Source of the DNA: Phytopseudomonas argentinensis | Lineage (GTDB): Bacteria; Pseudomonadota; Gammaproteobacteria; Pseudomonadales; Pseudomonadaceae | DNA: 64,000 bases | Direction: 5' to 3' | Assembly (NCBI RefSeq): GCF_900113905.1 | Contig: NZ_FORC01000002.1 | Coordinates: forward strand, 730,772-794,771 | Shown: positions 55,259-64,000 of the stretch, in pieces | Layout of the letters: each line of letters begins with the position of its first letter | How positions within the stretch are numbered: position 1 is the first letter of the stretch | Translations under genes and position numbers: made by a program | Notes under the pieces: generated by a model | Seen by the model: only the letters and a program-made list of their open reading frames with translations | Database searches by the model: none | Told to the model about the DNA's origin: nothing

Positions 55259-57202
55259 TCAGGTCCGGAAGCGGCGGACCAGCCCGTTGAGTTCGCCGGA
55301 GAGCGTTTCCAGGCGCTGCGAGTCGCTGCGCGCCGAATGGGCCAGCTCCTCGACCAGCTGCGCATCGGTATGGATCTGCGCGATGTGCCGATTGATGTCC
55401 TCGGCGACCTGGTGCTGCTCCTCGGCGGCGGTGGCGATCTGGCTGTTCTGGTCGCGGATTTCGTCCACCGAGGCACGGATCTGCTCGAAGCTGTCGCGGG
55501 CCTGCTGGATACGCTCCACGCTCTGCTGCGACATGCTCAGGCTGCTCTGCATCTGCCTGGTGACCTCCTGGGTGCGCTTGGCCAGGCCGCCGAGCAGGCC
55601 GTCGATTTCACCCGTTGAATCCGCGGTGCGTTTGGCCAGGGCGCGCACCTCGTCGGCGACCACCGCGAAGCCCCGGCCCTGCTCACCGGCCCGGGCTGCT
55701 TCGATGGCGGCGTTGAGGGCCAACAGGTTGGTCTGCTCGGCGATCGAGCGAATGGTGTCGAGGATGGCGTTGATGTTCTTGCTGTCCTGTTCCAGCACCT
55801 GCATGGCCTGGGCGGATTTGTGCAGGTTCTCGCTGAGCTGGGTGACGCTGCCGGTGGCTTCGTCGATCTGCAGCTGGCCGCCATGCACCTGGCGCTGGCC
55901 GGAGTCCGCCGAGCTGGCCGCCTGGCTGCAGGAGCGGGCCACTTCGTTGGCGGTGGCGACCATTTCGTTGAAGGCGGTGGACACCAGCTCCACGGCTTCG
56001 CGCTGGCGCACCGCTGCGTCGTTCATGTCCAGGGCCACGCGGGTGGTGGCGTCGGAAGCGGTCTGCAAGTCCGCCGAAGCGCTGCCGATGCGCTGTACCA
56101 GGGTGCGAATGGCGCCCAGGAACTGGTTGAACCAGCGCGCCAGTAGGGCGGTTTCATCGTTGCCGCGTACATCCAGGCTGCGGGTCAGGTCGCCTTCGCC
56201 CTGGGCGATGCCTTCCAGGCCGCCGGCCACGCTGCGGATCGGCTTGACGATCAGCCCGGCGAAACTGGCACCGACGATGGCGAACAGAACCGCCAGCACG
56301 GCAGCGATCACGCCGATCTGCCAGGTCAGGCTGGTGGCCTTGGCCATCACTTCGCTGCGCTCGATCAGGCCGATAAAGCGCCAGCCCAGTTTCTCCGATG
56401 ACCAGACGTTGGCCATGTAGCTCACGCCGTCGAGCTCGACCTCGGCAAAGCCACCGGTCACGCTGGCAAGTTGACGATAGCCGTCGCCCAGTTCGTCGAG
56501 GCGCTTGAAATTGTGCGCGGCATCGCGTGGGTCGACCAGCACGTTGCCGCTGTTTTCCAGCAGCATCAGGTAGCCGCTTTCGCCGAGCTTGATCTGCTTG
56601 ACCAGGTCGGTGAGCTGCTTGAGCGACACGTCCAGGCCGATGGCGCCCAGCGGCTGCCCCTGGGCATTGTCGAGGGTGTGTACGGTGCCCATCAACACCA
56701 CGTCATCGGGCGCCCAGTAGTAGGCCGGAGTGCGCACGATCTGACCGGGTGCGGCCATGGCGGCCTTGTACCAGGGGCGCTGGCGCGGGTCGTAGCTGTT
56801 GAGCTTGGGATCGTCCGGCCAGACCAGGTAGCCGCCATCCTGGTGACCCACCTGCAGGTAGGCGGTGGTCGGGTGGCTGGCTGCGAACTGGTTCAGGCCA
56901 TGCAGCAACGCCTGGTTGCTGGACGGCAATGGTACTTGCGCGGCGTCTGCTGCGCTGTAGTTCTTCAGGTTCTCGGTGTTTCGCAGCAGGTCGCTCTTGG
57001 CCAGGTATTCGACGTTCTGGGCGATGGCGTCGAAGAACTGGTTCATCGCATTGTCGATCTGGCGAATCTCCCGGCTGCTGCTGTCGAGAAAGTCCTCCCG
57101 GGCCTGCTCGCGCAGGTTGATGACGACCACGATGGCGACCAGCACCACGGGCACACAGGCAATGGCCGCAAAGCCCCAGGTAAGTTTTTGTTTGATGTTC
57201 AC
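55259..57202 (-). CDS. PctA-like dCache chemoreceptor, copy 2
   Basis: Also 647 residues, with the same architecture as copy 1. The sensor motif is [27 protein letters not shown]. From helix 2 to the C-terminus the two differ at only about 16-20 of roughly 360 positions, while the sensor domain differs much more, with changed residues clustered at [24 protein letters not shown] and [12 protein letters not shown]. This is what a duplicated receptor acquiring a new ligand range looks like. The start is GTG 57202 with GGAGG upstream (in reverse complement, ACCCTCC). Confidence 0.92.
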   Translation of the reverse strand: MNIKQKLTWGFAAIACVPVVLVAIVVVINLREQAREDFLDSSSREIRQIDNAMNQFFDAIAQNVEYLAKSDLLRNTENLKNYSAADAAQVPLPSSNQALLHGLNQFAASHPTTAYLQVGHQDGGYLVWPDDPKLNSYDPRQRPWYKAAMAAPGQIVRTPAYYWAPDDVVLMGTVHTLDNAQGQPLGAIGLDVSLKQLTDLVKQIKLGESGYLMLLENSGNVLVDPRDAAHNFKRLDELGDGYRQLASVTGGFAEVELDGVSYMANVWSSEKLGWRFIGLIERSEVMAKATSLTWQIGVIAAVLAVLFAIVGASFAGLIVKPIRSVAGGLEGIAQGEGDLTRSLDVRGNDETALLARWFNQFLGAIRTLVQRIGSASADLQTASDATTRVALDMNDAAVRQREAVELVSTAFNEMVATANEVARSCSQAASSADSGQRQVHGGQLQIDEATGSVTQLSENLHKSAQAMQVLEQDSKNINAILDTIRSIAEQTNLLALNAAIEAARAGEQGRGFAVVADEVRALAKRTADSTGEIDGLLGGLAKRTQEVTRQMQSSLSMSQQSVERIQQARDSFEQIRASVDEIRDQNSQIATAAEEQHQVAEDINRHIAQIHTDAQLVEELAHSARSDSQRLETLSGELNGLVRRFRT

Positions 57203-57370
57203 GGAGGGTTCCTGCTCGGGCGATGGATGTTGTTATTGGGCAAGAGCGGTCACGAAGCGCAGGGTTCGATGCTGGCTTTTCGCTATTTTCACCGGCGCAG
57301 TGAGCCTACATTATTGGTATTCGGTATGCCATAGATGTAGGCATCTGAGTCGCTTGCCCTGTCGGCCTGC

Positions 57371-58135
57371 TCAGCTACCTGACAGAAGTGCCTTGGCTCG
57401 CCATGGCGAGTAGTCGAGCGTTACGCTGAACACGTATTGGCCCTGGGCATTGACGGGCTGCCCGGGAATCAGCGGCACATCATCGAGGCGCGAGCAGGCC
57501 TGGCCGAGATGTTCGAGCAGGTCGTTGTCCTGCTTGAATTCGCGGCGCCGCATGGGGTGCGGCTCGATGATCACTTGGCAGGCACTGACGTTGTGCTGCG
57601 CATCGAGGATACCAATCAGGCGAGCCCTGCCAATGCTGTCCAGGGTCCGGTTGGCGAACAGCTGCTGCCAGAAGTAGTCATTGCGCGCGTACTGGGCGGC
57701 TTCGCGAGCATGGCTTTGCGGATCCGAGGCCTGCTCGGGGAACAGCAAGGGTGCGATCAGCTCGGTGGTCGGGCCTTCGTCCATCAGCTTGCTGGGCATC
57801 GGCGGCAGTACGGTCTGCCAGCAAAGGCGATTCATCCGCTCGGCCACCTGCGGGTTGAAGGGCAGGCCATCGGACAACTTGGATTTGCTGACCGGCCTGG
57901 CCTGGCAATCGATGACCTGATTCTGGCGATCGATGATAAAGCGCACTTCCAGGCTGGCCTGGCGCCAGGCGGGGTTGGCTCTCCGGCCTACACCGTAGAG
58001 GGCCTGCATGGCGAGGCGAGTGAAGTGTTCCTGGGCGAGTTCGTCGCTTGTCTTTGGCGCAGCGGGTGGTGCGGGCGTGCTGCAGGCGACCAGTGCCAGG
58101 CAGCCGGTCAGCATGATCAGGCGGGGCTTGAGCAT
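57371..58135 (-). CDS. Lipoprotein of unknown function
   Basis: A 254-residue protein with a lipobox (CLALVAC, lipidated Cys18) after a short hydrophobic signal. The mature part contains EVRFIIDRQNQVIDCQARPVSKS and YVFSVTLDYSPW, reminiscent of TonB/energy-transducer C-terminal-like strands, but I cannot confirm it. ATG 58135 has AAGGA 5 nt upstream. The larger frame to 59191 is a shadow of the metal-permease gene. It follows the ABC transporter genes by 35 nt and could be cotranscribed. Confidence 0.75.
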   Translation of the reverse strand: MLKPRLIMLTGCLALVACSTPAPPAAPKTSDELAQEHFTRLAMQALYGVGRRANPAWRQASLEVRFIIDRQNQVIDCQARPVSKSKLSDGLPFNPQVAERMNRLCWQTVLPPMPSKLMDEGPTTELIAPLLFPEQASDPQSHAREAAQYARNDYFWQQLFANRTLDSIGRARLIGILDAQHNVSACQVIIEPHPMRRREFKQDNDLLEHLGQACSRLDDVPLIPGQPVNAQGQYVFSVTLDYSPWRAKALLSGS

Positions 58136-58170
58136 GACATTCCTTGTCGAGCGTGGAGGCGCTGCGGATT

Positions 58171-59001
58171 CTACAGCTTCGCCGCGCTCGTGCGCTCGCG
58201 CCGGCTGGAATAAATGAACACCCCGGCGAACAGCGCGCTGAGCAGCACCACGATGGTCGGCCCCGGTGCACTGTCGATGAAGAAACTCAGGTACACGCCG
58301 CTCACCGCCGCGCCGACGGCAATGGCCACGGCAGTGATGAGCATGGCGCCCATGGTGCGGGTGAGCAGGAAGGCGATGGCGCCCGGGGCGATCAGCAGCG
58401 CCACGGTGAGCACGATGCCAATAGCCTTGAGGGCGCCGACGATGGTCAGCGACATCACCGCCAGCAGGCCGTAGTGCAGCAGGCCTACCGGCAGGCCGAC
58501 GGTGCGTGCCTGCACCGGGTCGAAGGCGTGCAACAGCAGGTCGCGCCATTTCAGGGCAATGAAGGCGCTGACCGCCAGGGCGATCAGGCCGCTCTCCAGC
58601 AAGTCCGCCCAACCGATGCCGAGCATGTCGCCAAACAGGATGTGATCCAGGTGCACGTCGCTGTGGATCTGCGTGTAGAGCAGCAGGCCCAGGCCGAACA
58701 TGCCGGAGAACACCACGCCCATGAGGGTGTCCTGCTTGATCCGGCTGTTTTCCTTCAGGTAACCCGCGGCGATGGCGCAGAGCATGCCGGCCACGAAGGC
58801 GCCGAGGGAGTAGGGCAGGCCGACCATGTAGGCGATCACCACGCCGGGAAATACCGCGTGAGCAGTGGCGTCGCCCATCAGCGCCCAGCCCTTGAGTACC
58901 AGGAAGCACGATAAGAGCGCGGCTGGGATCGCTACCAGCACGGCGATCAGCAGGGCGTACTGCATGAAGTCGATTTGCAGCGGCAGGAGCAGCAGGTCCA
59001 T
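58171..59001 (-). CDS. Metal ABC transporter permease (second)
   Basis: A 276-residue ABC-3-family permease with about eight helices (ALLIAVLVAIPAALLSCFLVLKGWALMGDATAHAVFPG, the conserved opening). It follows the first permease by 2 nt and ends the metal-import operon. Two different permease genes are typical of Mn/Fe (SitCD-type) systems, whereas zinc ZnuB systems have one. Confidence 0.9.
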   Translation of the reverse strand: MDLLLLPLQIDFMQYALLIAVLVAIPAALLSCFLVLKGWALMGDATAHAVFPGVVIAYMVGLPYSLGAFVAGMLCAIAAGYLKENSRIKQDTLMGVVFSGMFGLGLLLYTQIHSDVHLDHILFGDMLGIGWADLLESGLIALAVSAFIALKWRDLLLHAFDPVQARTVGLPVGLLHYGLLAVMSLTIVGALKAIGIVLTVALLIAPGAIAFLLTRTMGAMLITAVAIAVGAAVSGVYLSFFIDSAPGPTIVVLLSALFAGVFIYSSRRERTSAAKL

Positions 59002-59003
59002 GG

Positions 59004-59858
59004 TCAGATCTCCAGCCTGGCCTGGGCGGCGCGCCGGCGGGCGGCGAGCAGGCCATGCTTGGGGGCGAAGACGAACGCCAGCAGGAACACGCACGTCTGC
59101 AGCACGATGATGATTGCCCCGGTGGCGCCGTCGAGAAAGTAACTGGCGTAGGCGCCGATAAAGCTGGAAAGCCCGCCGATGCAGGCGGCAATCAGCAGCA
59201 GCCGCTCGAAACGGTCGCTGAGCAGGTAGGCGGTGGCGCCCGGGGTGACGACCATGGCGATGACCAGAAAGGCGCCGACCGTCTGCATCGCCGCCACGGT
59301 GCAGGCCGACAGCAGGATGAAGAAGATCGCCTTCAGGCGTGTCGGGCTCAGGCCGATGGAGCGCGCGTGGTGCTCGTCGAAAAACACCACCATCAGATCC
59401 TTCCAGCGCAGCGCCAGCACCGCCAGGGTGATGCCGGCGATCAGCAGCAGCTGCAGGGTGTCGCCCGGGGTGATGGCCAGGATGTTGCCGAGCACGATGG
59501 TCTGGATGTTCACCGAGGTGGGCGACAGCGAGACCATGAACAGCCCGAGGCCGAAGAACGACGAGAAGATCAGCCCGATGATCACGTCTTCCTTGAGCTT
59601 GCTGCGCTGGTTGAGAAACAGCATGGCGCCGGCGGCCAGCGTGCCGGCGCCGAATGCGCCGAGGGCGAAGGGCAGGCCGAGCATATACGCGCCGGCCACG
59701 CCGGGCACGATGGAGTGGGCCAGGGCGTCGCCGATCAGCGACCAGCCCTTGAGCATCAGGTAAACCGAGAGCAGCGCGCAGACCACGCCGACCAGGGTCG
59801 ACACCCACATGGCATTGACCATGTAGCCGTAGGAAAAGGGTTCGAGCAGGCTGGACAC
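59004..59858 (-). CDS. Metal ABC transporter permease (first)
   Basis: A 284-residue ABC-3-family permease (VGVVCALLSVYLMLKGWSLIGDALAHSIVPGVAGA at the start; GAFLVIAMVVTPGATAYLL later). It starts at GTG 59858, overlapping the ATPase stop by one base (TAGTG). It forms the membrane channel with the following permease. Confidence 0.9.
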   Translation of the reverse strand: MSSLLEPFSYGYMVNAMWVSTLVGVVCALLSVYLMLKGWSLIGDALAHSIVPGVAGAYMLGLPFALGAFGAGTLAAGAMLFLNQRSKLKEDVIIGLIFSSFFGLGLFMVSLSPTSVNIQTIVLGNILAITPGDTLQLLLIAGITLAVLALRWKDLMVVFFDEHHARSIGLSPTRLKAIFFILLSACTVAAMQTVGAFLVIAMVVTPGATAYLLSDRFERLLLIAACIGGLSSFIGAYASYFLDGATGAIIIVLQTCVFLLAFVFAPKHGLLAARRRAAQARLEI

Positions 59859-60739
59859 TATGGATCCTTGTCGTCGACGCGGCCGCGAATGGTCGACTTG
59901 CCGTCGTACAGCACCAGGGGGCGCTCGTCGTCGGTGATGATGCCGATCAGCGGCGACGCGCGCTGGTCTTCGCCCGGCAGCTCGAAGTGGCGCAGCACGC
60001 CGCCGAAGGTGCGCTCCAGGTTCTCGCGGGTGAACACCAACTGGGTCGGGCCGTAGGCGAGCACAGTGCGAGCCAGCAGCACGGTGCGGTCGCAGAACTC
60101 CGGCACGCTGCCCAGGTTGTGGGTGGACACCAGCATCACCCGGCCTTCGTCGCGCAACTCGCCGAGCAGCCGCACGATGGCGTCTTCGGTTTTCACATCG
60201 ACACCGGTGAACGGCTCGTCGAGGAGGATCACCCTTGAATCCTGGGCCAGAGCGCGGGCCAGGAACACGCGCTTCTTCTGGCCGCCGGACAGCTCGCCGA
60301 TCTGCCGCTTACGCAGCTCGCCCATGCCGACCCGGCCAAGGGCCGCGTCCACCGCCTCACGGTCGGCTGCCTTGGGGCGGCGCAGCAGGCCCATATGGCC
60401 ATAGCGGCCCATCATCACCACGTCCTCGACCAGCACCGGGAAGTTCCAGTCGACGTCTTCGCTCTGCGGCACGTAGGCGATCAGGTTGCGTTTCAGCGCC
60501 TCGCGCACCGGCATGCCGAGCACGCTGATGCTGCCCTGGGCCAGCTTGACGAAACCCATGATGGCCTTGAACAGCGTCGACTTGCCGCTGCCGTTGACGC
60601 CCACCAGGGCGGTGATGCTGCCACCGGGGCTCGCGAAGCTGGCGTCGCGCAGGGCGGTGTGGCCGTTGCGGTAGGTGACGCTGATGCCATCGACGCGGAT
60701 GCCGCCCAGGCTGTCTTCTTCGTGCAGAGCGTTGGGCAT
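59858..60739 (-). CDS. Metal ABC transporter ATP-binding protein
   Basis: A 293-residue ATPase with Walker [10 protein letters not shown]-loop VPQSED, signature ELSGGQKKR, Walker B VILLDEPF and switch histidine VSTHN. The C-terminal 35 residues after the ABC core ([22 protein letters not shown]) are an extension seen in SitB-like members. ATG 60739 overlaps the binding-protein stop by one base (TAATG). Confidence 0.92.
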   Translation of the reverse strand: MPNALHEEDSLGGIRVDGISVTYRNGHTALRDASFASPGGSITALVGVNGSGKSTLFKAIMGFVKLAQGSISVLGMPVREALKRNLIAYVPQSEDVDWNFPVLVEDVVMMGRYGHMGLLRRPKAADREAVDAALGRVGMGELRKRQIGELSGGQKKRVFLARALAQDSRVILLDEPFTGVDVKTEDAIVRLLGELRDEGRVMLVSTHNLGSVPEFCDRTVLLARTVLAYGPTQLVFTRENLERTFGGVLRHFELPGEDQRASPLIGIITDDERPLVLYDGKSTIRGRVDDKDP

Positions 60740-61644
60740 TATTCGGCCAGCCCGTCGGCAATGGTCTGCGAGGTAACGCGCAGCAGGTCGAGGTAGGTCG
60801 GCACCGGGCCGCTCGGCTCGCTGAGCGAGTCGACATAGAGCACGCCGCCGTACTTGGCGCCGGTCTCGCGGGCCACTTGCTGGGCCGGGGAGGCGGAAAT
60901 GGTGCTTTCGCTGAAGATCGCCGGAATCCGGTTGGCGCGCACCGCGTCGATCACCTTGCGCACCTGTTGCGGGGTGCCTTGCTGGTCGGCATTGATCGGC
61001 CACAGATACAGCTCCCTGAGGCCGAAGTCGCGGGCCAGGTAGCTGAATGCACCCTCGCTGGATACCAGCCAGCGGCGCTCTTCGGGCACCTTTTGCAGGC
61101 GCTCGCGGATCGGCCCGACAGTGGACTTGATCAGCGTCTGGTAGGCCTTGGCGTTGCGCCGGTAAGTGTCGGCATTGGCCGGATCGTGCTCGACCAGTGC
61201 ATCGCGGATATTGTCGATATAGATCATCGCCGCATCCGGCGACATCCAGGCATGGGGGTTGGGTTTGCCGCTGTAGGGGCCCTCGGCGATGCCGATCGGC
61301 TCGACGCCCTCGCTGAGGGTCACCGCGGGCACGCCCTGCAGGCGCTGCAGGAAACGCTCGAACCACTGCTCCAGGTTCATGCCGTTACGCAGGATCAACT
61401 GCGCATCGCGGGCCTTGAGGATGTCGCCAGGGGTCGGCTGGTAGTTGTGGATCTCGGCGCCGGGCTTGGTGATCGACTCTACCTCGGCGGCGTCGCCTGC
61501 TACCTGTCGGGCCATATCGGCCAGTACGGTGAAGGTGGTCACCACCTTGAACTTGCCCTCGGCGGAGGCCAGTTGCGGCAGCAGGCAGACAAGAAGGGCG
61601 GCAAACAAGGGGGCACTGGTGCGCAAGGGGATCCGATTGAACAT
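60739..61644 (-). CDS. Mn/Fe-type metal-binding lipoprotein-like periplasmic protein (SitA-like)
   Basis: A 301-residue cluster A-I binding protein with a signal peptide ([17 protein letters not shown]). The four ligands are His66 (EIHNYQPTP), His131 (NPHAWMSP), Glu197 ([15 protein letters not shown]) and Asp272 (LYVDSL). Glu at the third position and absence of a His-rich loop point to manganese/iron rather than zinc (ZnuA has His). A Fur-box-like site lies 88-102 nt upstream of the start. It heads a four-gene operon with the ATPase and two permeases. Confidence 0.88.
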   Translation of the reverse strand: MFNRIPLRTSAPLFAALLVCLLPQLASAEGKFKVVTTFTVLADMARQVAGDAAEVESITKPGAEIHNYQPTPGDILKARDAQLILRNGMNLEQWFERFLQRLQGVPAVTLSEGVEPIGIAEGPYSGKPNPHAWMSPDAAMIYIDNIRDALVEHDPANADTYRRNAKAYQTLIKSTVGPIRERLQKVPEERRWLVSSEGAFSYLARDFGLRELYLWPINADQQGTPQQVRKVIDAVRANRIPAIFSESTISASPAQQVARETGAKYGGVLYVDSLSEPSGPVPTYLDLLRVTSQTIADGLAE

Positions 61645-61731
61645 CTCTATCCTCGTATGGCTTGACCGATCTATGTCACCGGCAGGGTGACCCCGGACAG
61701 GGTTGCCACTCTAGCGACAAAACGACGCTAA

Positions 61732-61746
61732 TGAAAACTATTATCA
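61732..61746 (-). promoter_or_regulatory. Fur-box-like site upstream of the metal importer
   Basis: On the - strand it reads TGATAATAGTTTTCA, against the 7-1-7 Fur consensus TGATAATNATTATCA: 12 of 14 symmetric positions match. It lies about 88-102 nt before the SitA-like start. A Mn-sensing MntR site cannot be excluded. Confidence 0.55.
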
Positions 61747-61899
61747 GTATTGAATTTTTGCTATTGCGCAGCCTGTCTCGGCTGCTCTAGAGGGCTTTTT
61801 GAGCTGACCCTTCGAGCATAGCCGCGCGGTGTCTGTATGTGAGCGGCTGTGCGCCTGGCAGGTTCAGACAAACGGGTCGCAGCGCTTGCCATGAATGCA

Positions 61900-61922
61900 G
61901 ACCCCGCGCCTGGCGCGGGGTC
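61900..61922 (-). terminator. Hairpin after the polyamine-binding gene
   Basis: GACCCCGCGCC, a 1-nt centre, GGCGCGGGGTC. It lies 19 nt beyond the stop of the - strand gene. No T tract follows. Confidence 0.45.
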
Positions 61923-61940
61923 GTTGGGGAGGGAGGTGGC

Positions 61941-63041
61941 TCAGCTGCCGCTCTTGATCTTGGTCCAGGCACGGGTGCGTACCCGTTCGATCTTTTGCGG
62001 CAGCGGCTCGACGCTGTAGAGGGTCTTCTGTGCTTCGGCGGTTGGCGTCAGGTCGGGGTTCTCGCTGATCGCCTTGTCCACCAGTGGCATGGAATCCTTG
62101 TTCGGGTTGGGGTAGCCGAGGAAGTCACTGATAGGCGCGATGACCTTTGGATCGAGCAGGTTGTTGATGAATTCATGGGCTTCCTCGACGTTCCTGGCGC
62201 TTTTCGGAATGGCGAAGGTGTCGAACCAGATCGGCGCGCCTTCCTTGGGCATGCGCCATTCGACCGTAACGCCGTTGCCGGCTTCCTTGGCGCGGTTGGC
62301 GAACTGGTAGAAACTGCCCGAATAACCGATGGCCACGCAGATGTCGCCGTTGGCGATATCGGTCATGTACTTGGCCGAATGGAAGTAGGTCACGTAGGGG
62401 CGCACTTTCATCAACAGCTCGGTGGCCTTCTCGTAATCGTCCGGGTTGGTGCTGTTCGGCGGCAGGCCCAGGTAATGCAGGGCGATGGGCAGGATCTCGT
62501 TGGGCGCATCGAGCATGGTCACACCGCACTGCTTGAGCTTTTCCATGTTCTCGGGCTTGAACACCAGGTCCCAGCTGTTCACGGGCGCGTTCTCACCGAG
62601 CGCTGCCTTGACCTTGTCCGGGTTGTAGCCGATCAGCACCGTGCCGTACATGTAGGGCACGCCGTACTGGTTACCGGGGTCGTTGGTCTCCAGCAGCTTG
62701 AGCAGTGCCGGGTCGAGGTGTTTCCAGTTGGGCAGCTTGCTCTTGTCGAGCTTCTGGAACACACCGGCCTTGATCTGGGTGTCGAGAAACATGTTGGACG
62801 GCACCACCAGATCGTAGCCCGAGTTGCCGGTGAGCAGCTTGGCCTCCAGGGCCTCGTTGGTCTCGAAGGTGTCCCAGGTCAGCTTGATGCCGCTGTGCTG
62901 CTGAAAGTCCTTGAGGGTCTGCGGCAGCATGTAGTCGGCCCAGTTGTAGACGCGCAGCTCGCGCGCCTCGGCCATGGCGCTGCTGGCCAGCAGGGCGGCG
63001 CCGCACAGGGCGCTGCAAGCCAGGGTTTGGAAGGTTTTCAT
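61941..63041 (-). CDS. Polyamine ABC transporter substrate-binding protein (PotF/SpuD type)
   Basis: A 366-residue periplasmic protein with a signal peptide (TLACSALCGAALLASSAMA), then ELRVYNWADYMLPQTLKDFQQHSG, the usual PotD/PotF opening, and YDLVVPSNMFLDTQI, GVPYMYGTVLIGYNPDK and IGYSGSFYQFANRAKEAG. It binds putrescine, spermidine or related polyamines. ATG 63041 follows GGGAG. The gene upstream encodes a deacetylase-like amidohydrolase, so an acetylpolyamine may be the ligand. No permease or ATPase is in the window. Confidence 0.92.
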   Translation of the reverse strand: MKTFQTLACSALCGAALLASSAMAEARELRVYNWADYMLPQTLKDFQQHSGIKLTWDTFETNEALEAKLLTGNSGYDLVVPSNMFLDTQIKAGVFQKLDKSKLPNWKHLDPALLKLLETNDPGNQYGVPYMYGTVLIGYNPDKVKAALGENAPVNSWDLVFKPENMEKLKQCGVTMLDAPNEILPIALHYLGLPPNSTNPDDYEKATELLMKVRPYVTYFHSAKYMTDIANGDICVAIGYSGSFYQFANRAKEAGNGVTVEWRMPKEGAPIWFDTFAIPKSARNVEEAHEFINNLLDPKVIAPISDFLGYPNPNKDSMPLVDKAISENPDLTPTAEAQKTLYSVEPLPQKIERVRTRAWTKIKSGS

Positions 63042-63082
63042 CGTCGTGTACTCCCTTGAAACGTCAGTTAGTGGCAGCAGGC

Positions 63083-64000
63083 TCAGGCGCCTTCGAAACC
63101 TTCCAGTACGTTCACCGCATTGATGCCGATCTCCTCGACGGCGTAGCCACCCTCCATCACGAACATGGTGGGCTTGCCGAGGCGGGCGATGCGTTCGCCC
63201 ATGCGCAGGTAGTCCGGGCTGTCGAGCTTGAACTGGGAAATCGGGTCTTCCTTGAAGGTGTCCACGCCCAGCGACACCACGATCACCTCGGGGGCGTAGG
63301 CGGCGATGCGCGTGCAGGCCTGTTCCAGTGCCGCGCTCCAGCGATCCCAACCACTGCCGGCGGCCAGCGGCAGGTTGAGGTTGAAGCCCTCGCCGGCGCC
63401 TTCGCCGACCTCGTCGTGGTAACCGAGGAAGAACGGGAATTCGAAGGACGGGTCGCCATGGATGGAGGCCACCAGCACATCGTTGCGTGCGTAGAAGATC
63501 GACTGCGTGCCGTTGCCGTGGTGGTAGTCCACGTCGAGGATCGCCACTCGCTTGCAGCCCCCGTCGAGAAACGCCTGGGTGGCGATGGCCGCGTTGTTCA
63601 GGTAGCAGTAGCCGCCCATCAGATCGCCGGCAGCGTGATGACCTGGCGGGCGGCACAGCGCAAAGGCGCTGTCGGCACCATCGCTGATCAGCGCTTGGCC
63701 GCTGAGGGCGACCTGGGCAGAACTCCAGGCCGCCTGCCAAGTGCCGGCGGTGATCGGCGCGCCGCCGTCGAAGCTGTAATAACCCAGCTGGCCGAGCAGG
63801 GTGTCCGGCAGCACGCTGCGCAAGGTGCGCGCCGGCCAGGTGAAGGGCAGGATGTCGCCGTCGCGGCCCATGTCCGTCCAGCGCGCCCAGGCGCCTTCGA
63901 AGAAACGCAGGTAGTCGGCATCATGGATGCGTTCGATCGGTGCGCGGCCGAAGTCCTTTGGCGCCAATACCTCACCGAGGCCTTGCTGGCGTACGCGCGC
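63083..64000 (-). CDS. Histone-deacetylase-family amidohydrolase (start beyond window)
   Basis: The frame is open to the window end; 305 residues are visible, and the frame continues upstream of the apparent start at 63967. It shows the HDAC-fold catalytic parts: FALCRPPGHHA (the two active-site histidines), ILDVDYHHGNGTQSIFY (zinc ligands Asp and His) and SLGVDTFKEDPIS. The family includes acetylpolyamine amidohydrolases, which deacetylate N-acetylputrescine and similar compounds. The neighbouring polyamine-binding gene starts 41 nt after its stop, which fits a polyamine-use operon. Confidence 0.9.
   Translation of the reverse strand, partial: ARVRQQGLGEVLAPKDFGRAPIERIHDADYLRFFEGAWARWTDMGRDGDILPFTWPARTLRSVLPDTLLGQLGYYSFDGGAPITAGTWQAAWSSAQVALSGQALISDGADSAFALCRPPGHHAAGDLMGGYCYLNNAAIATQAFLDGGCKRVAILDVDYHHGNGTQSIFYARNDVLVASIHGDPSFEFPFFLGYHDEVGEGAGEGFNLNLPLAAGSGWDRWSAALEQACTRIAAYAPEVIVVSLGVDTFKEDPISQFKLDSPDYLRMGERIARLGKPTMFVMEGGYAVEEIGINAVNVLEGFEGA

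Larger units (their letters stand above)
61645..61940. other. Intergenic region with metal-operon promoter
   Basis: Lies between the polyamine-binding gene and the metal importer, both on the - strand. It holds the Fur-like site, an AT-rich stretch and a hairpin (61900-61922, GACCCCGCGCC-T-GGCGCGGGGTC) after the polyamine gene. No coding frame is evident. Confidence 0.45.

Noticed and set aside
58171..59808. Frame longer than the second metal permease
   Set aside because: The extra N-terminal part is a shadow of the first permease; the real start is ATG 59001 after the first permease stop.
1..64000. tRNA, rRNA, CRISPR array, insertion sequence or prophage
   Set aside because: No regularly spaced direct repeats, transposase or integrase genes, or tRNA-like T-arm with matching acceptor stem were seen. 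The GGTTCGAACC at 9162-9173 is part of a palindrome, not a tRNA.

Overview
The window looks like chromosomal DNA of a Pseudomonas (sensu lato). It is GC-rich and densely coded. It carries small families that I associate with Pseudomonas (DUF1652 proteins, short PRPDG proteins), FabV as enoyl-ACP reductase, an OprD-type porin and five chemoreceptors. I see no rRNA, tRNA, CRISPR array, transposase or phage gene. Both ends cut genes: a YdeP-type molybdopterin oxidoreductase at the left and a histone-deacetylase-like amidohydrolase at the right.

Layout. 1-5.9 kb: oxidoreductases and a run of small stress-type or unknown genes. 5.9-10.5 kb: a chemoreceptor with a C-terminal sensor domain, then a talarate/galactarate-type dehydratase with a LacI-family regulator and a palindromic operator candidate. 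10.6-13.5 kb: pnuC plus a NadR-like gene (NMN/nicotinamide riboside uptake and conversion to NAD) and a zinc alcohol/formaldehyde dehydrogenase. 13.8-17 kb: small stress proteins and a Sco1-CtaG pair. 17-26.8 kb: signalling, with a chemoreceptor divergent from a six-gene stressosome-type operon (RsbR-RsbS-RsbT-RsbX-like phosphatase-histidine kinase-hybrid kinase), then an HBM-type chemoreceptor behind a FliA-like promoter and a decayed receiver-domain remnant. 27-30.8 kb: NUDIX, OprD porin plus DoxX, a KGG-repeat stress protein and small genes in AT-richer DNA. 30.8-36.4 kb: a large hybrid kinase, a periplasmic binding protein with an odd tail, and a GAF-EAL phosphodiesterase. 36.5-40.4 kb: LysE exporter, AGCS symporter, and a reductase divergent from an HxlR regulator. 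40.5-44.9 kb: two divergent, cysteine-free proteins, a 1063-residue HrpK-like protein with five internal repeats and a thaumatin-like protein. 45-52.7 kb: SulP transporter, fabV, Gfo/Idh oxidoreductase, DUF1090, and an amine-catabolism-like operon (OCD-RidA-FAD oxidase). 53-57.2 kb: two tandem PctA-like chemoreceptors. 57.4-64 kb: lipoprotein, a four-gene Mn/Fe-type ABC importer behind a Fur-box-like site, and a polyamine-binding protein with a deacetylase-like amidohydrolase.

The strongest themes are environmental sensing and stress. The candidates for something less well described are the stressosome operon whose output is kinases rather than a sigma-B pathway, and the HrpK-like/thaumatin-like pair, which sits here without any type III secretion machinery.
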